Below, one piece after another: positions 32,897-44,425 of a stretch of 64,000 nt of DNA (position 1 is its first letter; each line of letters opens with the position of its first letter). The DNA lies in the NCBI GenBank assembly GCA_902806575.1, contig CADCXD010000009.1, positions 558,001 through 622,000 on the forward strand, written 5' to 3'. The position numbers and the translations under genes were made by a program. This stretch comes from Jackrogersella multiformis (lineage: Eukaryota > Ascomycota > Sordariomycetes > Xylariales > Hypoxylaceae). The notes beneath the pieces were generated by a model. That model saw only the letters and a program-made list of their open reading frames with translations. It searched no databases and was not told the DNA's origin.

Positions 32897-34092
32897 ATCA
32901 TAACCGAAGTTTACTATGGGTTAGATTCTTAGGCTACGCGGTAGACCTTTGTTTCTGGGACAAAGCCACGACAGGCTTTTAAACGGGGAGAAGAAACTAA
33001 ACCAGGGAAGGAAGCATATTTGCATTTTTCTAGCCAGGCGTTGCAGGGTTTTGTGATTGAGACGGATATCCGTACTGTCATATACAGAGCAGCTCTAAAG
33101 CTGCCTATCAATACCGAACCGAAGATACAACATTGCGTTGGTCTAGAGGCTGGGAAGTTCTTATGTACATTCTTGAACTGCATTTGCGAGGCAGTATCGT
33201 CAATACTTGTTGCTAAGAGACACTCTTACGTTAATATCCTTGGCTGTTTATGTGAATTACCTACTATACATTGCCCCCTTTTTCTTATGTGTTGCCCCTC
33301 TTTTTTTCTTTCTCTTTTGTAAGGTATTTCCCTGTTTTTGAGATTTAACAACAATGAATCTAGAACTGAATCAAGTAATTTTCCTTAACGCTCCTGCAGA
33401 CAAACATGTGTATATTTTATATACCTAGGTACGTAGGCAGGTAGGTAGGTATATTACTATAAAAGTCTGATGGATGGGATCACAGCTTAAGTGAAACTAG
33501 GGTATCCATTGGTTTAAGGATTAGGTACCTCATGCCCCTCATGTTAGTGCTGTGGGTTAGGTATATAGTAAACCTTGTCTAATTGGGCAGAATCAAAGTT
33601 GCCCCTCCAGCCCCTCTTGCTTATACACGGTACGTGACGCCACATATGCACACCTAGTGTAGGCACTCTGTTTTATGCTTGAAATGTCAGTTGCAACTTG
33701 GAATTGGACATCACTGGAAGTGTCACCGGACTGCGGGGTTACCTTGCATGAGGTACCTAAAAGACACCCCACCTTTGATCAATGAATTGGGTGTAAGTTT
33801 AAGCTCGTGGACGGAATGAAATTTTTATTAAAGAAATAGTTCCCGAGGTTGTTAAGGCGCGACCTGTATTCTGACTCATAGGCTTTGGACTAGAGACCAC
33901 TAAATAAAGTCTACCTGGGTAGGGAAACAAAGAATACCAAATATTCCTTCCTACATTTCATTGATTTTCCAACTTTACACTTTGCAACTCACAATCGTGA
34001 CTCTTCCTCCTCTGCGTCATACCTCCGGTGTCTCCTCCTCCCAAGCGCAAGCGCCCCCCCAAAGCCGCCCCGCGTTGCGTTGTGCATTCGCC
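32897..34092. other. Intergenic, promoter side of LEU4
   Basis: No gene seen. It contains ACCTAGGT/GGTAGGTAGGTA repeats at about 33422-33452 and a second copy of the C-rich 16-mer GCCCCTCCAGCCCCTC at 33601-33616. I looked for a Leu3-type palindrome (CCGG-N4-CCGG) before the gene and saw none. Confidence 0.5.
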
Positions 34093-36246
34093 ATGCCGAT
34101 GTAAGTTGCACATAACAGCCAGAATCTAAAACAAATAATCTATATAGAATCTACTCATTGGGCCAATCTATGATTGTATTGTCGGAACTGTACAGGACTA
34201 AGATTCAATTCGTGTCACAGGCTCCAGGATCCGTCTGAGAAGTACAAGAAGTTCACGCCTCTAAATCTTCCGAATCGTCAATGGCCATCTAAGACAATCG
34301 AGAAACCTCCGAGATGGCTGGCGACAGACTTGAGAGATGGCAACCAGAGCTTGGTTGACCCAATGGTTTGTTCATAGGTAGTTCTTGTATTCAAAAACAT
34401 AGTCTGATAGTATTTACTCTAGAACGGCGACGAGAAATGGAGATTCTTCAAGATGTTGGTCGACCTTGGCTACAAGGAGATTGAAGTGTCATTTCCCTCC
34501 GCGTCGCAAACCGATTTCGATTTCACGAGGCGTCTGGTCGAGACCCCTGGTGCTGTACCTGATGACGTCTGGCTACAGGTCCTGGCACCGTGCCGCGAAG
34601 ATCTGATCCGCCGTACTGTTGACTCCCTCAAAGGCTCCAAGAAGGCTATCTTACATATCTACCTCGCAACGAGCGAGTGTTTCCGCCGCATTGTATTCGG
34701 TTTTAGCGAAGAAGAAAGTCTCGAGAGAGCGGTAGCTTGCGCCAAGTATGCTCGTTCTATCACTAAAGACGATCCAGATCAGGCTGGTACGGAATGGGCT
34801 TTCGAGTTCAGCCCTGAGACCTTCTCAGACACTAGCCCTGAATATGTCATCCGAGTTTGTGAAGCTGTCAAGGCCGCGTGGGAACCCACGGTCGAGAACC
34901 CTATCATCTTCAATCTTCCAGCAACTGTCGAGATGTCTACACCAAATGTCTATGCCGACCAAATTGAATATTTCTGCACCCACATTAGCGAACGAGAGAA
35001 GATCTGTGTTTCGCTCCATCCACACAACGATCGGGGATGTGCCGTTGCTGCGGCTGAGTTGGCACAAATGGCCGGAGCTGACCGTGTAGAAGGATGTCTC
35101 TTTGGGAATGGTGAGCGGACAGGAAATGTTGATTTAGTTACTTTGGCCTTGAATCTCTACACCCAAGGAATTCATCCAAATGTCGACTTCTCGGATCTCA
35201 ATCGTGTCGTCGACACCGTCGAGATTTGCAACAAGATTCCCGTCCATCCCAGGGCACCGTATGGTGGATCTCTTGTCGTGTGTGCCTTCAGCGGCTCACA
35301 CCAAGACGCTATAAAGAAAGGTTTCATGCAACGAGAGCAAGAAGGCAAGGCATACGAAGATCATTGGCAGTTGCCATACCTTCCTCTCGACCCACAAGAT
35401 ATCGGCCGTACATACGAGGCTGTCATCCGTGTCAATTCGCAAAGCGGCAAAGGCGGCGCTGCTTGGATCATCCTGCGTAAGCTCAAGCTCGATCTTCCCC
35501 GCGGCCTGCAGATCGCGTTCAGCAAAGTAGTGCAAAGGAGGGCGGACCAGTTGGGGAGGGAGCTCCTGTCAGCCGAGATCACCGACTTGTTCGAGCAAAC
35601 CTATTTCCTCCAAGAGCACCCTCGATTCAGCATTATCGACTACTCTATCTCGTTTGATAGATCATCATCACCCGCCCCGCCGGCTGCTGGCGCCATACAA
35701 GACACGAGAAACCTATCGCGTGTTTTCGAGGGTATCGTTGCCATTGATGGTCGAGAATACCAGCTTCGAGGTCGTGGCAATGGTCCAATATCATCCTTGG
35801 CAAATGCTCTGAAGGGTGTAGGCATCGACCTAGACGTTGCTGACTACAAGGAGCACGCCATAGGGGGTGGTCGAGAAGTCAAGGCAGCTACGTACATAGA
35901 ATGTACGGCTGCAGGCACATCACAGAAAGTCTGGGGCGTAGGTATACATGAGGATGTGGTACAAAGCTCTCTCATAGCCCTTTTGGGTGCGGCAAGCAAC
36001 GTTAGTGTATCCCAAGCATGCCAATTTCTGCCTACTGTGCTAACAAAGCGTTTCAACCAGTTTATCTTAAGTCGACCTGGAAGCCCTGTCGTGTCAAAGC
36101 ATGCACCGCAACGAAGCGTCAGTCAGGAGTTGAATCTCAACAATGGAGATCTGAAAGTGCCATCTATCACAAATGGAAACACCAAAGTTCATGAAAGCTC
36201 ATCTGAGACAGTCCAGGTCTTGGAAGCTAAATCAAACGGAATGTAA
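34093..36246 (+). CDS. LEU4: 2-isopropylmalate synthase
   Basis: First committed step of leucine synthesis: acetyl-CoA plus 2-oxoisovalerate gives 2-isopropylmalate. Exons 34093..34100 (only 8 nt), 34221..34365 and 34423 onward; the joins give MPMLQDPSEKYKKF and DPMNGDEKWRFF. The HMGL-like catalytic barrel carries DLRDGNQSLVDPM (metal/substrate), HPHNDRGC and GNGERTGNVDL. The C-terminal LeuA allosteric dimerisation domain, which senses leucine, begins near FEGIVAIDGREYQL. A fourth intron-like segment, 36001..36060 (GTTAGT ... CTAAC ... CAG), is exactly 60 nt and in frame; if removed the protein is 638 residues and reads GAASNFILSRPGSP, if kept 658. I favour removal. No clear mitochondrial presequence is visible. 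Confidence 0.94.
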
Positions 36247-38282
36247 GTCACTATAAAAGGAGGATTGATAAGAATGCAGTATCGGGGTGATAAGAGGTTA
36301 AAAAAGCATACGGTCTATTATTTCTAGGCATACATACTCCGGGTTGGCAATGCTGTCCGGTATAAGTCTTGCTTTATTACTAGGGATCAATTGTCGGTGT
36401 GCGTTCTGCATTACAACGAGGCGCTTGGGTTTTTTAAGCTGTCCTAGTTGCACACAAAAGCATGTGGTTGAAAAATAAAGTAAAATTTTATAACTCGATG
36501 TTCAAAATCATGACTGGTGAATATTAAGATATAAATTTTAATAAGATACCTACTAGGTAAGACATTGTACGTAGTTGATTATTTACCTAGGTACCCACTT
36601 CCCCCTTTCTTTTATGGATGTTGAAAGTTGGATGTTGGCTGTACTTTGAAAGACAAAGCATTGTCAGGATAGGGGCTGAGGGGTACGAAGCATAACCTAC
36701 CACTTATAGCCCTTATAGTCACTAACGGATAAGGGATAAGGGAGGGACCAACTGGAACCTTGGCTAGACGAATGCGGGGAAGCCTGACGGGAAGAACTGA
36801 CAATCCGATCCGATTTCGCAAACATCGAACTGTCGAAATGTTCCATATACCTGTTTAGTGAATTGATCGGCTTAGGAGGCTGATTATGGGGAAGGTAGTA
36901 CATGGATAGTTGTATGTACCTATGTAGGTAGAATCCAGCAATCAGGTACCTATATCATGTAAACCAAGCAAATTAGGTACCTCTTGCCCTGTAGCTAGCT
37001 GGCTGGGAAGGTACGGCATGCGTTGCCGTGCTGCGGGTTTCCCAGCAGCCTCCTATGGATTGGAGGTTGTTATTGCCTTGACGAATCGCTATTTGCGTAA
37101 GATTTTAGGATACGTTAGCACCATTTTCTAAGGTGTTTAATTACATATGTATGTATATACGATGATATGTACCTGTCAAGTGTCTTACCGTTTCTTCGAT
37201 ACCAACTTAGGAACCGTGCACACCTCTCTTTTTTTAATTGTTTTTGTCAATATTTCGATTTATTTGACCTTGACCTCTTGCTCGAGAATAGAATAGAAGG
37301 TTCCTGTCACTTGAGTCAAACCTTACCTGCCTCACCTATTACTCTATTACTCACCTAGGTGTTTCGTAACCTAGCTATTACCTACACTACTTTGTACCTC
37401 ATCATACCTATATACCTATGCTAGGTACACGCTCATTTACTCTAACCTTCTAAGTACCCTAAAACACTAGGTACCTTATTCGGTACAGGTGCACTTCTAT
37501 TCGTATCTGGGTACCTAATCGTATCTTTTATTTGGAAGGAACAAAGCAGGTGAGAATTAAACAGTTATTAACTGCGCATGTGCACACAATCAACCCCTCC
37601 ATCGTTGACCCTATTTTTTTTTTCCTTTCTAGTTCCTTCCTAGTAAATTCACGATTAAGGTTTTACGTTCTGCGGTTCTAACGGTTACCCTAGCAGGTAC
37701 TCTCTAGGGGTGGAAGGCACGCTCGTGATTGTCAACAAAATAAAGAAAGGACCCGCTATACATCAACTCCGCCTACCTCGTTAGGTTTATTAGAATTTAG
37801 GGAGCCAGAAAAAAAAAGGTCGCTACCTGCCTAGGTACCTAGTACATAGTACATAGTACCTACTACCTAGTACTGGCGCACTGCAACTACCCACCATCCA
37901 CCGTCAACTTCTACATTTCTACATCTCTACATTTTTTTCGCCTTTGCCTTTTTTCTCCCAAACTTTCCTTCAACTTCGTCCACTAGACAAAACCTCATTT
38001 TCTGTCTCGGTTTCGGATCAGTCTTAATAGAACCCCAGGAAGCATTCTATTGCTTTCTCGGAGCTATTCTTACGGCTTTTTATCAAGCCATTCGACTTTT
38101 CCACCATCCATTACCTGGACAACCCCCCTTCGTCAAATACTCACACAATACTCACAATACTCACAATACTTGCAATACTCACATTACAACTAATAACTGT
38201 GTCGAGATTGAACTCCGACAACCTGGATCCAACCTAAAAGAAGAAGAAAAACCATAGGGAAAAGGTCGATTGCGCAGTCAGT
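36247..38282. other. Intergenic, promoter and leader of KAP95
   Basis: No gene seen. Many TACCTA/TAGGTA repeats (36589-36597, 37355-37510, 37832-37875). The last 300 nt before the ATG are strongly pyrimidine-rich (TTCTACATTTC-type), a common leader and promoter feature of highly expressed fungal genes. Confidence 0.5.
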
Positions 38283-41200
38283 ATGGCCGACAACAGTGAT
38301 ATCAACACTGTTCTTAGCAACTCGTTGTCACCAGGTAAGTCTTTACGAATACTGTCTCTATTCCCTATTCCCTCTCCCCTCCTCCCCCCATGAGCGTCTC
38401 GCGTGCTCGTACATACGCTGCATTTTATCCCGAGCTCTCTGCTGACCCTTCATTCCCTTTTTAGACGCGGCTACGCGAACTGGGGCCGAGCAACAGCTTA
38501 CTCAAGCTGCTGAGACCAATTTTGTAAGTTGCCATTGACATATTTACCATCTTAACTTGCTCTGCTGTGCGGTAGCTAACCTGTCGACTATGCTTCTAGC
38601 CTCTGTACTTAGCGACCCTAGTCCAGTCTCTGGCAGACGAGAATGCCCAAGGCAACATCAGAGTCGCTGCGGGTCTTGCCCTGAAGAATGCCTTCACCGC
38701 CCGCGAAGCCGTCCGTCAGCAAGAACTACAAGCCAAATGGCTGCAACAGACGGATCAAGATACCAAGACTCGCGTTAAGGAGCTTGCCGTTCAGACTCTG
38801 GCATCTAACAACGCGCAAGCGGGCCAGGCTGCCGCACAGGTTGTCGCGTCCATCGCCACTATTGAACTTCCCAGAGATCAATGGCCAGACCTGCTAGGAC
38901 TCCTCGTTCAAAATGTCAGCGCCGGCTCGCCTCATCAGAAGCAGGCTTCGTTGACTTGTATAGGCTACATCTGCGAAAGCCAGGATGCTGGCCTACGAAC
39001 TGCGCTGATCGGTCATTCTAACGCAATCTTGACGGCTGTAGTTCAAGGCGCGCGCAAGGAAGAGACAAACCTCGAAGTCCGCCTCTCTGCCATTTCTGCC
39101 CTCGGCGACTCTCTCGAGTTTGTCGGCAACAACTTCAAGCACGAGGGCGAAAGGAACTACATTATGCAGGTCGTCTGCGAGGCTACCCAGGCTGATGATG
39201 CACGAATACAGCAGGGTGCTTTTGGTTGCCTCAACCGCATAATGGCTCTTTACTACGAGAATATGCGCTTCTACATGGAGAAGGCTCTATTTGGTCTAAC
39301 AATCTTGGGAATGAAGAATGACGACGAGGATGTCGCAAAGCTTGCTGTTGAATTCTGGAGTACTGTGTGCGAGGAAGAGATTAACATAGAGGAGGACAAT
39401 GCTCAGGTATGTTATTATAATTCACGTACAGGTAGCAGCAAGCTAACAAGACATCGTGTAGGTCGACAGCGCTGACCAGATGCGTCCCTTCTATAACTTC
39501 GCCCGTGTTGCGACTAACGAAGTTGTGCCTACTCTATTACAACTTCTCACTAAGCAAGACGAGGATGCCACAGATGACGAGTACAACTTGGCGCGTGCTG
39601 CGTATCAATGTCTCCAGCTATACGCGCAAGCAGTGGGCCCAAACATTATCCCACCCGTCATTCAGTTTGTCGAGCAGCACCTCCGTTCTGAGGACTGGCA
39701 TTACCGAGAAGCTGCTGTGGCTGCTTTTGGAGCCATCATGGAAGGACCCGATGAGAAGGTTCTCGAGCCTATTGTCAAGCAAGCCCTTCCCATCCTGATT
39801 AGTATGATGGAAGACAGCTCTACCTTTGTCAAGGACTCGACTGCGTACGCCTTGGGTCGTATCACGGAGGCTTGCTCGCAGGCTATTGACCCCAACACGC
39901 ATCTCGACCCCCTGATCCGAGCCTTGTTTGCCGGTGTTCACGATGTGAAGATGGCGGCGTCTTGCTGTTGGGCGTTGATGAATCTAGCAGAGCGCTTCTC
40001 TGGGGACTTTGATGCTGTTCAGAATCCCCTCACAACCCACTTCAACCAGAGTGTCCAGACTCTACTCACTGTGACCTCTCAACCTGGGTCGGAGACTACT
40101 GTCCGTACCACTTCTTACGAAGTTCTTAGTGCCTTCGTCCAGCACGCGGCGACAGAGAGCTTCCCGGCGATCGCTCAGCTCTCTGACGTTGTTATTAAGC
40201 GACTGGAAGAGACTATACCTATGCAGACCCAGGTTGTCAGCATTGAAGATAAGATCGCGTTGGAAGAGATGCAGACTAGTCTGAGCACTGTCCTGCAGGC
40301 TATCATTCAACGATTGGAGAAGGAAATATCTCCACAGGGAGATAGGATTATGCACGTCTCACTGCAGATTCTCAGCACTGCCGGTGCCAAGTCTAGTGTT
40401 CCCGAGTCAATCTTTGCCACCATTAGTGGATTATCGAATGCTATGGAGGATGATTTCGTCAAGTACATGGACGCCTTCACGCCATTCCTCTACAATGCCC
40501 TGGCGAATCAGGAAGAGCCTAGTCTCTGCTCCATGGCCATCGGCCTGGTCAGCGACATTACTCGATCCATGGGCGAGCGCAGTCAGCCGTACTGTGACAA
40601 CTTCATGAATTATCTCCTGAACAATCTAAGGGTTTGTTTCCTACCCCCTTTTCTAAGTTTATACTTTGTTTTCTGCAGCTGCGGTATTTTTCCTGGTTAC
40701 GTATTCGATCATATATCTAACAATCCATTTGCAGAGCACGACACTATCTAACCAATTCAAGCCGGCTATCCTCCAATGCTTCGGAGATATCGCCAATGCT
40801 ATTAGCGGCCACTTTGAAACTTACCTTTCAGTCGTCGCCGGAGTTCTGCAACAGGCTGCGAATGTGACTGCCGCCCCTGATGGATCTTATGAGCTCTACG
40901 ATTATGTTATCTCCTTACGCGAAGGTATCATGGATGCCTGGGGTGGCATTATTGGTGCGATGAAGCTGAGCGGCAAGAGTGAGTCATCTTCCACTAGCTA
41001 AATGTATTGTTACTAACTGTCGAGAAGCCCCAGCTCTACAGCCATATGTACAGTCAATCTTTCATCTGCTTAACATCATCTCCCAAGATATGAACCGCAG
41101 CGAATCTCTCATGCGATCGTCCATGGGAGTGATTGGGTAAGGACAAATCACACACCCACCACTGTTATAATGCAAATGCTAACGAGCAGAGTAGCGATCT

Positions 41201-41384
41201 AGCCGACGCCTTCCCCAACGGCGAACTTGCCGAGGCCTTCAGGCAAGATTGGCTGACCGCCATGATCAAGGAGACGAAGACGAACCGGGAATTCCAGCCT
41301 CGAACGCTTGATACAGCACGATGGGCCCGGGAGCAGGTTAAGCGTCAGCTCGGCGGAACCACATCTGTGATGCAGCAAACCTGA
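38283..41384 (+). CDS. KAP95: Importin subunit beta-1 (karyopherin 95)
   Basis: Nuclear import receptor that binds importin alpha-cargo, nucleoporins and Ran-GTP. Seven exons: 38283..38334, 38465..38523, 38600..39406, 39462..40631, 40735..40978, 41028..41136 and 41192..41384, giving 877 residues, the normal length. The joins give SLSPDAATRTGAEQQL, AAETNFPLYLATLVQ, EEDNAQVDSADQMRP and VIGSDLADAFPNGE. The protein is an all-HEAT-repeat solenoid; typical segments include ASLTCIGYICE, ISALGDSLEFV and DSTAYALGRITEAC, with the acidic DEDATDDEY loop near residue 347. The last exon ends REQVKRQLGGTTSVMQQT. Introns are 49-130 nt. No anomaly seen. Confidence 0.95.
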
Positions 41385-44300
41385 ACACAATATTCAGTTG
41401 ATTCGGTCCTCGATATCCCCATCCATTTAACCGCACCATCCCGCGCCCCGACACTCGATCCTCCCGACGAGCAAGCAAGTCCGGCCTAGGCCTAGCCTTG
41501 CACACAAAGTTCGGAGGGGAACCCAGCAGCCTTTACACCCAGCACCAGATTTCCCAATCCAGCACCCTCCACAGCACGAGACCTATTTGTATATAGATCC
41601 ACCCCCCCTTTATTTACCTTAGTAATCCAATACCCCTTGCACCAATTTACCCATGGAAATTCCCCTATCCACAGCACAGACACCTGCCCCATACACCCCG
41701 ACATTGCTGAGTTTTCCTTCGGTTTGGACTGCAAAGCCATAACGGAGATATGTCTAGTTCCCTGTAGAGAGAAGATCACGTCATGTACGCCCCTCCAGAT
41801 GGGGGCCACGAAGTCATGTAAGGAAAGTGTAGGAAAATAGAGGACCTAACTCAGGAGAGGGCATGGGGCCCAGAGCACGCCGTAGGGTTTTTTTTTTGTC
41901 TGCTTCAAGTGAACAGGCATAAGATCACCCATCCGTTGGAATTTTTCCACTGGACCATTTCAGGTTCCTCCTAGTGGATGTCGAGAGACCGGGGAGTTTT
42001 TTTCTCCAGGACGAACCGCTCGCTCGACCATAATTCCCACGAACGCAAGAATCCGAAACTTTTCCACGCCGGCACCAGCGAGCTCAGGGGCAGGGTTTCC
42101 TACGATCGGCCGACCACCGACCCGGGATCCTGCTCTCCTGGCTCGCCTCTTGCCCCCGACGGAGCTGGGCGGTGAGCGTACTTCGGTGGCGCAGTGCTGA
42201 TATCTAACAAATAAAGGCCCTTTCTACCCCGTATCGTTGAGATTTTTGTGATTGTTGATTGTTGATTGCAAGTGAGTGAGCTGTTATATGATGTGATCTA
42301 AAGTGTGGTGTATATGTGTACGATTTGTATAAGTGTAAGCGTAGGGTTTGACATGTAGTTTGTCTAAAGAACCCTACACTACAATGTGATTATTTGTTAG
42401 GGGCTAGCATAATAGTATTCCCTGAGTGCATACGCTTCTAGATTTAATTTAAGTATACACTATGCTACCTACCTAGGTAAAGCAAGGCGGTGGGCATGTA
42501 GGTAGGTAGATACTAAAAGGAACTAGGACTGAAACCGCTGTTGATCCAATAGCCCACCGTTCTCGCTCCCTGCCTGCTTACCTACCTGTCTACCTACCTA
42601 CCTACCTGGTAGGTACCATGTAGACAACGCTCTGCTCTTGGATGTAGCCGTGACCGTAGCAGTTGCTGATCCGGTACTAACCTACCTACCCAGTCTTCAA
42701 TCGTCGTGGCAGTGCCAAACGTAGTAGTAAGGGGGTAGGGTACTAAGTGTTAGGTTAAGTGCTGAGCTTGGGGAAGGGATGTATATCAGTATTAGGTAGG
42801 TAAGTGGTTATTACGCAAGGGAGGGGGAGTGTCGGAGTACCTAGAGTTGGGATATATCGATGGTTGTGGGTATAGATCGGAGTAGGGGAAGGGGAAGGGG
42901 TAGGGGGGCTGAAAGTAGGTGGAGGTCGACGGAGGTCGATCTACTACTATTCACCTACTCGCCTTTCTTTTCCTTTCCTAGTGACTAAGCTTGGGCTATT
43001 TGACTAGGTACCTAGGTCTATAGGTATATATACTATTATACGCATAATCGATTACGTAGCTCGCCTGTTTTTAGATTGGAAATACCGGCTGGCGAAGAGA
43101 CGTAGGATAGGACTTTACGGCTGCTTGCTTTCTTACTTACTTACCGAGATAAGTACCTACCCAGGTTGTTTAAGCAATAGCCTCAGCTAGACGAGACGAG
43201 ACGAGACGAGATGAGACGACGAAATAATATGACAAGGAAGCAGTACCGCTTAGTTACCTACCTACCTACCCACCTGCTAGATACCCAATGCTGGGAACTT
43301 ATAAGTATTAGGAATGTCAGGTACGCAATGGCACTCCACGTCTACCTAATCCCCAACCATCTCCACATGAATCTCCGCCTTTACCTCTACTTAAAGTGGC
43401 CCGCGAGAAGCTTTTCGGAGAACCGTCACTTGGGGCTTGACTTAGGTCCCTCGGTACTGCCTATGCTACCTAAGAGGGACGAGGGGTGGAGGGGTAAGTG
43501 TGAGTTGGGAGCCTAGCTGCGGTGGTGATGACGACGAGGCTTATATCACGTACCTACCTAGGTAGGTAGAGCATGAGCAGCTGGGTAGCTAAGTAACTTA
43601 GGTTAGAGGGGAGGAAACACGGAGGATTTTCTGTTCCATGTAACCTGTTATGTTACGTTATATTATATTCTGTTCTAGACCTGACTGTCTAGGAGAGCCT
43701 GAGGAGAATACAAGGTAGTATGGGCATTCGTAGTAGACGGAAACACGAGGACTGCTGTTTTTGAGGATTGGTGAGGTATTCCTGTTCCCATCTGCGTATC
43801 TTCAAAGTAGGTATTTCTTATTTCTTATTTCCATATTCCTATTTCCATATTCTTATTCCTATTCCTATATTGCTCAAGCCTGTTTCCCCTCCAATTACCT
43901 AATCCCTAATCCCTAATCCCAAACCATATAGGCCTTGATGTGTCCTCCGATATTTCCTCCTAATCCTTCCTATGTCCACTGATATTTCTTCCTAGCCCTT
44001 CCTATATCGTCCTAATCTTTCCTATACCCTTCCTATATCCTCCTATATGTAATACCCAAAACCCCGAAATCCCAGAATCATAGCCAGATCAATCTCATCC
44101 CACCGCCTACGTATTCCAAAAGATATTCCAAAACTATTCCAAAAAGGTAGGTATTCCAAAGATAAAAATAAATAATAAAACTTGTGCCGTCCTCAGCACC
44201 GCATATCCCATCCCATCCCATCCACCTAGACTCTGATACGAAAGTAAATATAGATATATACCTAGATAGATTTATAGGTAGGTACGTACGCACGTATGTA

Positions 44301-44425
44301 TAACCAACTTACCCTCTTAACAGCCATATTTATAAACAAACATAGCCCAGCTTACCTAGTCTGGTATATAAAACCCCCGTGCCGTTGTGTCACGTACCCA
44401 ACCACCCAACCCACCTAGACACGCG
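41385..44425. other. 3 kb intergenic stretch, convergent gene ends, repeat-rich
   Basis: KAP95 and the transcription factor gene converge here. The stretch is full of CTAC/ACCTAGGT repeats (42466-42480, 42578-42612, 43256-43276, 43549-43572), a GAGAC run (43191-43218), three CCCTAAT units (43897-43917) and TTCCTAT-type low complexity (43805-44050). Short frames exist but none looks like a protein I can support. Confidence 0.55.
42578..42612. repeat. CTAC tetranucleotide cluster
   Basis: Tandem CTAC units followed at once by GGTAGGTA in reverse sense, part of the window-wide CTAC/ACCTAGGT repeat population. Confidence 0.6.

Noticed and set aside
43888..43917. CCCTAAT tandem units resembling telomere repeat
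   Set aside because: Only three units, seven bases long (not CCCTAA), inside gene-dense DNA and next to similar TTCCTAT low-complexity sequence.
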